DNA of 64,000 nt from Vigna angularis (taxonomy: Eukaryota > Streptophyta > Magnoliopsida > Fabales > Fabaceae). Location of the stretch: NCBI RefSeq assembly GCF_016808095.1, contig NC_068973.1:10412501-10476500 (forward strand), read 5' to 3'. Of the stretch, positions 58,765-64,000 are shown piece by piece. Both the position numbers and the translations under genes were made by a program. Under the pieces are notes generated by a model. That model searched no databases. It had not been told where the DNA came from and saw only the letters and a program-made list of their open reading frames with translations. Numbering within the stretch: the first letter of the stretch is position 1; each line of letters begins with the position of its first letter.

Positions 58765-59165
58765 TAATCTAACAAAAAAAATCCATTTTAACTTCTTGTA
58801 ATAAATATTGAAAGAAAATACTAAAACTAAAAAGAGGTATTAACCTTTTATAAAATGAATATTGAGATTTGCAGTGAGTTATATATTATAATTTGTTGAT
58901 GGTATCTTTAATTCAGTGTGGAGTTAAAAAAAAAGTTTGATTACAAGTGATGATGTGGTATAACAATAATTTTGAGGCAACCCAGATTGAAGGAGGAAGT
59001 AAAATGGTGGTGGTAATTTTGATGTGAGAATAAAAATAGGTGGAAAAGAAGGTATGAGTAAAAAAATGGAGTATAAGAGTAGAATATGATGGAGTTGCTG
59101 TTCTCTCTCAGTGTCACACTCATCCATTAACATACTTCATTACAGTCTCATGCTCTCACCTCCCA
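58765..59165 (+). promoter_or_regulatory. Upstream region of the bHLH gene
   Basis: 400 bases between the LTR-like unit and the start codon. A CT-rich stretch (tgttctctctcagtgtcac) lies about 65 bases before the ATG and may be 5'UTR. No confident TATA box is assigned. Confidence 0.3.
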
Positions 59166-62039
59166 ATGGATCCTCCTCTCATCACTGACTCCACATTCTC
59201 CTCTGCTTACACCCTCGCCGATATCTGGCTCGGAACCTCCCCTTTTCCCCCTTCCGACCACCATTTCTCCGAGGTCCTTCACTTTTCATGTCTTCACTCT
59301 ATGCTTCAATTACACTTCAATACTTTTTCTACAACACTTTACTTCCTCAATTAAAGTTCAATGCTTTCAGGTTTTTTGCAATTCCCAAATGTTTGGAATT
59401 TCGCAAATTGCATCTAAGTTATGTTGTGTTTCTGTGAAAGAGTCGGAATTCAAGTTGTATGAACTGTTTGAGTGAGGGTGTTGTAAACTGTAGGGTTTAC
59501 TTTTTTGGTGAATTTGAATTGTTGTGGTGTTTTACTGTTTGCTTTGGAGGAAAGAAAACGGAGGTTGGAAATTTTGAAATTTCATACTAAGAAAATTTGA
59601 AGGAAAGAAAAGTTTGAAGCTTTACTTTTAAAATTTGATTTTTCTGTCTATTTTCCATTTTGTTATTGGAGTTACTTTTTCTTTTTCTCTATTTTTCTAT
59701 TTTCTTTCCAAGTGAGGAGCTGGGTTCTGATTGATCCATTGCGTGGGAATTTGAACAGAATGACTCTGGTAGCAATAAACGGATGAAGGTGGAAGGGTGC
59801 AGTGTTAAAAATGATGGTTTCAAAGATGAAGCAGAAACAAGTTCTGTGAGTGGTAACAAGTCAAGTGAACAAAGCACTGTACCTTGTGAGGCACCTAAGC
59901 AAGACTATATTCACGTGAGAGCAAGAAGGGGCCAAGCTACCGATAACCACAGTCTAGCAGAAAGAGTAACTCTTCTGTTTTTTAACTTCTTGTCTCTTAC
60001 AAGTTTTGCCTGCTATTGGGCATTTTTCCTTGATGTAGAAACAAATGGAATGTTGGAACTTTTAGACATTCTCTTTTTCTTTCTTGTGTTTAAATTTGCT
60101 ATTTTTCATAGGCATGCCACTAAACACCACCTGTTTTCCAGGCAAGAAGAGAAAAGATCAGTGAGAGAATGAGGATTCTTCAGGATTTGGTTCCAGGGTG
60201 TAACAAGGTACTCATAATATTCTGTTGGAATATCACAAGATTAATGCTTCTATATTTCCTTCATCGTTTGTTTGTTTTAATGTTCAGGTAATTGGTAAAG
60301 CACTAGTCCTAGATGAGATAATCAATTACATACAGTCGCTGCAGCGTCAGGTTGAGGTGGGTTTCTTCATCTTTCCATCACCTTTTAGTATTTTCACTAG
60401 ATGATGTTTTCTTCTTAACTTCCAATCTAATTCTGTATGCCAAACAAATTGAGTTTTGTAGTTCCTTTCTATGAAGCTTGAAGCAGTTAATTCAAGGATG
60501 AACATGAGCCCTAACACAGATGGGTTTCCTTTAAAAGATGTGAGTCTATCAACTTTGATGTTGATCATACTGACTTCAAATATTCAATTAATTTCCACTT
60601 GCATAAGATTTAAACATCGTGCAAAATTGTATGTGTTGGCTGCTTAGAAGCTTTTGGAATCCTGCCGAAGAAATTTATCCTGATGCTTTGTCTGGGAAAT
60701 TGTCTCAAATTATTCTTCTTGACTACTTTTATTTGAAAAGTCAAAAACTAATAGGATAAAATGATTTCTAACTTGTAAGTTTATGGATCCGTTTGTGACA
60801 TTGTTCTCACCGATCAGTTGGCAAAGCTTAATTGAAGTCAAGTTGGTATGGAAGAAACAGAGAGGGAGAAAAGAAAAGAAAGGAATTGATAGAGGAATGC
60901 AGAACCAGTTTTTGATCTGGGAAACGAATAGATCAGAATCGGAAAACCGATGATAATGTCGGTGCATAGTTATCCATAATTGGGATAAAAACAGCTTTGT
61001 TATCAATCAATCTAATGGCTGTAGTATCATCATATGACATCTTCCTCAATAACTGAAGGCCAATCAGCAGAAAGGAAGGATTGAATCAGCATATAATTAC
61101 CCTGATCTTGTCTCCCATTTAACATCCAGTTTAGATGGAACAACATTTTGAAGTTCAACCTTCATGGAGATGATAAAAGGTTGAAGCTTTCACCTACATC
61201 GTCTTGAAGCGTTTGAGAATTTTGGCTCCAATACTGTTGATAATTGTTCTTCATTTGTGTAGAAATGCATTGGGATGTGCAAAAGTGCAAAACTGCAATT
61301 GGGATTTCGGGACTCACAAATATAATGTATATGGCAAGATCTGTATCAAGCTACATTAGGCTAAATCCTCAGTAATTCACTCTAGCAAACTCCAAATTTA
61401 GCTCTATTATAAACTCGACTTGAACATCTTTAGGGAATGTGACCTTAATTTTCACCAGATTTAGAGTGCAATTCTACTTTTCATCATAAATCATAATTGT
61501 AGTTATTGGTGTACCAATCATGATCATGCATAAAAGCTAGTGGAAACTATAGATGTTTGATCTCACATAGTTTTGGTAGAACGGCCTGTGGCTTGATTTC
61601 AACTTCTTAAGAGGTGTAGTCACCTGAATCCACCATATAACCAAATTAGACAAGCACTAGTCCAAACCAATTCTCAATGAAAATGATTGGCAGTGTTTAT
61701 CTCAAAGATGAATATTGTCAATCAGAACTATATTTTCTTGTGTCTCTATTTGTATCTATACCAAATTAGTTAGGCCTAAAACATTTTTTGGTAAAGAATG
61801 TAGTTATTGTGGAACTGTTTGTTCCCATAATATCATGATCTTGATCAGTTAATAAATTGTTTCAGGTTGGTGGTACTGGAATGGTATTTGGATCACAAGC
61901 AGCAACAGGGTATGCTCAGGGATCACATCCTGGATGCCTGCATATGCAGATAGGTGGTGGTTTGAGAGAACATGATTCAGAGGTGTCTCAAGGGAATGAA
62001 ACATCATTTGATAGGTTTGATTTTCTTCTAAAAAACTAA
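59166..62039 (+). CDS. BHLH79: bHLH transcription factor, bHLH79 type, six exons
   Basis: Exons 59,166-59,273; 59,759-59,965; 60,142-60,207; 60,288-60,356; 60,462-60,539; 61,866-62,039, all phase 0, encode 233 residues. The N-terminus [20 protein letters not shown] matches the start of bHLH79-like proteins. The linker [19 protein letters not shown] leads into the basic region with His99, Glu103 and Arg107, the residues for E-box recognition. The helix-loop-helix follows ([30 protein letters not shown]) and runs into [11 protein letters not shown]. The tail [11 protein letters not shown] is also typical. It is nuclear and binds as a dimer; the subgroup includes brassinosteroid- and growth-related factors. 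The first donor (GAG|GTCCTT) is weak, so exon 1 is the least certain. Intron 5 is 1.3 kb. Confidence 0.88.
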
Positions 62040-62277
62040 AGGTAGTGAGTGGGTTGATTACACAGTGTGCTTTATTAACAACCTAGTTAACTGTTGCCGG
62101 ATGTTGTAGGTTTGTATTTCCATTGTTATAGAATGATATAATTTACATAGAAAATGCATCTAAATAGCATATGCTTCGCTATATTAGCAATCAGCAACTA
62201 GAAAACAATCTAGTGTGGTTATGGTTTTTAGTTCCTGCTGTGATAGGATTCCTACCTCCTGATTTGATATGTATAAC

Positions 62278-62340
<63 letters not shown>

Positions 62341-63486
62341 CAGGTATTCATTTGTGTATTTTGAATGATGACAAAAGCTTTGAATTGTTTATTTGTGTAA
62401 CATAGACTTTTTAATCTTATTTTGTTCTTTTTTCAACAAACTTTACAACAGAATGAGATTCTTATCAATACAGAAATAAGAAAAATCGAGAGATATAGTC
62501 AAAATTTTGTAGGTAGCTATCATAAGTACTTACGACAAACACATAAAATCTAAAAAAAAAAGTCTGGTCTTACAATTAGACCACTCTGAAATATATGGTC
62601 TTTTTCAATCTCAAGTTCTAGATCGATATATATCTATAATGTCAGTATAATATATTCTAGACTTTTTAATTCTTTGTCCTTTCCATTTTGTTTTCAACAA
62701 CAAAATCATTTTTTGCCTCCACTGATTAGAATTGATAATACGATGAGAGATATCAGTAAAATGTTTCCCAGAATGAAAAAGAGGTTCTGATAAACAAGTC
62801 TACCAAACAAATATCTTTATCTCCTAACAAATTGAATTAGACTTCACAAGTTTTTTTTGTGTCCTTTTTGACATTTTTATAGAAGAAAAATAATTTTTTC
62901 CATTAATATAGAATTGATAATACGCAAAGATATGTAAGTTAAAATTTGCTCACAATAAAAAGATTGAGTTTGTAGTTCACATATTTACTACGGAATTATT
63001 TTCTCATACCAAATTAAATCAAAAAGCTTTGATCTGATTAGAATTAGATTAAACTCTAAGATATTTAGTCTTTTTCAATCTAAAATAATTGAAATATTCG
63101 TCATCTTCAATATATATATAATTCTGAATATAGGTAGGTATTTCAGTAAAAAAAGAAAGATCTTAAAACAAAGAAATATTGAGTTTCTAGTTAATAAATG
63201 TGCCCCAAAAATATTTTATTTGTAAAAAATTAAATTGAGTTAGAAGTAGACCACACTAAAAAATATTTGGTCCTTACAATCTTAAATTCTAGATTGTTGA
63301 CTATCTATAATATCCCACATGTAAATACTATTAAGGATATCAGTGAAAATCTTCTGAGCTTAAAAAAGATAACGTTTGTAGCCATTAAGTATACCACATA
63401 ACAAATCGAATTGAGAGGGAAGAATATAATCTGAAAACAATCATTTAACGCAGTCCAGTGTCCCTCGATGAAATGGTTATCCTCTG
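62040..63486. other. 3' flank of the bHLH gene and AT-rich intergenic DNA
   Basis: The first few hundred bases are probably 3'UTR. It contains an (AT)n tract at 62,280-62,338. 62,400-63,420 has loosely repeated phrases ('tgataatacg', 'atctaaaa', 'gaaatat' with 'ggtctttttcaatctaaa') at irregular spacing, suggesting old local duplication. No exon is seen. Confidence 0.4.
62280..62338. repeat. (AT)n microsatellite
   Basis: About 59 bases of AT dinucleotides shortly downstream of the bHLH stop codon. Confidence 0.95.
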
Positions 63487-63596
63487 TTATACAAGATCCA
63501 AATCCTTAGGCGCCTTCCACCACTTCAGGAACAGCAAAAATTTATTGAAGAGATACTGTTGAAAGTGTTCAGGATCAGCTTTGAAGTCCAGTGTCA
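63487..63596 (-). CDS. Probable last exon of an unidentified minus-strand gene (partial)
   Basis: After a good acceptor (ctaaacag on the minus strand) the frame reads TLDFKADPEHFQQYLFNKF and continues with LLFLKWWKAPKDLDLV to TAA at 63,487-63,489. The amino-acid make-up, with aromatic and charged residues and no low complexity, is protein-like, unlike the AT-rich surroundings. The exon would start in phase 1. Upstream exons lie beyond the window or are not visible in its last 400 bases. I do not recognise the product. Confidence 0.5.
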
Positions 63597-63779
63597 CTGT
63601 TTAGAGATCCATTCTGAAATTGCCCACAAGGTGTTAATCAATGCTCTTATGGCATGGATGAAAAACATTTAATAAACACTCCATTAACAAATCCTCGTGA
63701 TCGCTTAAAGAAGAAAAAAATCTGAAGACTTTCTAGATTTACAGATATTAAATGCTTCTATTCTACCCTCTTATAAAAA

Positions 63780-63935
63780 ATTAGAGGGTGAGGAGTTGGT
63801 ATATCAGTGTCTTTCTGACTTGGAGATTACAAGTCCAAATCTTTGCATGCCTGGTAAGGCTTTATACATCTACCTTCCCTAGATCCCATGTGAGCACTGG
63901 ATTGGTCTTTGTACCTTCATATTATAATTCCTTAA
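63780..63935 (+). repeat. Possible SINE remnant (Au-like)
   Basis: The order 'gattacaagtccaaatc' (box-B-like), 'tgcatgcctggtaaggct', 'taccttccctagatcccatg' and 'gcactggattggtctttg' follows the 3' part of plant Au SINEs as I remember them (GGTAAGGCTGCGTACA, CCCCAGACCC, GCACCGGGCTG). It is strongly diverged. It would lie in an intron of the minus-strand gene ending at 63,487. Confidence 0.35.
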
Positions 63936-64000
63936 CTAAGATCCTAAGGCCACTAATTAACAAATTCCCAAAGTAATTGAGTTTGATCAGTCAGTGATAC

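Overview
The window is eukaryotic nuclear DNA from a flowering plant. It is AT-rich, carries intron-containing plant genes, and is dense in plant transposable elements. The protein sequences and repeat types point to a papilionoid legume, most likely a relative of soybean, Phaseolus or Vigna; this is inferred from remembered protein families, not from a search.

Layout: (1) 1-63 holds the 3' tail of a plus-strand gene. (2) 8,576-16,488 (minus) is a complete seven-exon hydroxyproline O-galactosyltransferase (GT31) gene. Its fifth intron contains a full-length Copia retrotransposon (9,184-14,049) with apparently identical 152-bp LTRs and an intact 1,383-codon gag-pol frame. (3) 16.5-25.2 kb is AT-rich intergenic DNA with LTR-type repeats in both orientations. 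(4) 25,244-46,840 is a large inverted duplication. Two arms of about 5.7 kb each carry an R2R3-MYB gene of the TDF1/MYB35 (tapetum) type and an unidentified conserved plant gene, separated by a 10.2-kb spacer. The two MYB copies are head to head. (5) The spacer carries a Mutator-type MITE, a TRIM element, gypsy-like LTR debris and a 27-bp tandem array. (6) 46,995-50,281 is a gag-only LTR retrotransposon with a Mutator-like element nested in one LTR, followed by decayed gypsy-like sequence. (7) 56.3-58.76 kb is an LTR-like unit rich in CGTTCGGT. (8) 59,166-62,039 (+) is a six-exon bHLH gene of the bHLH79 type. (9) 63,487-63,596 (minus) is a probable last exon of a further gene.

The genes do not form an operon-like unit. 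The galactosyltransferase acts in the Golgi on arabinogalactan proteins. The MYB and bHLH proteins are nuclear transcription factors. From memory, the Arabidopsis counterparts of the galactosyltransferase and the bHLH gene are neighbours (At5g62620 and At5g62610). If so, the MYB inverted duplication and most of the transposons lie inside an otherwise conserved gene pair.

The most notable signals are the inverted duplication itself; an Asn-to-Ile change in the R3 recognition helix shared by both MYB copies, with other changes at normally invariant DNA-binding positions; the recent Copia insertion in the galactosyltransferase intron; and several transposons with clear terminal repeats and target-site duplications (CACTA, Mutator-like).
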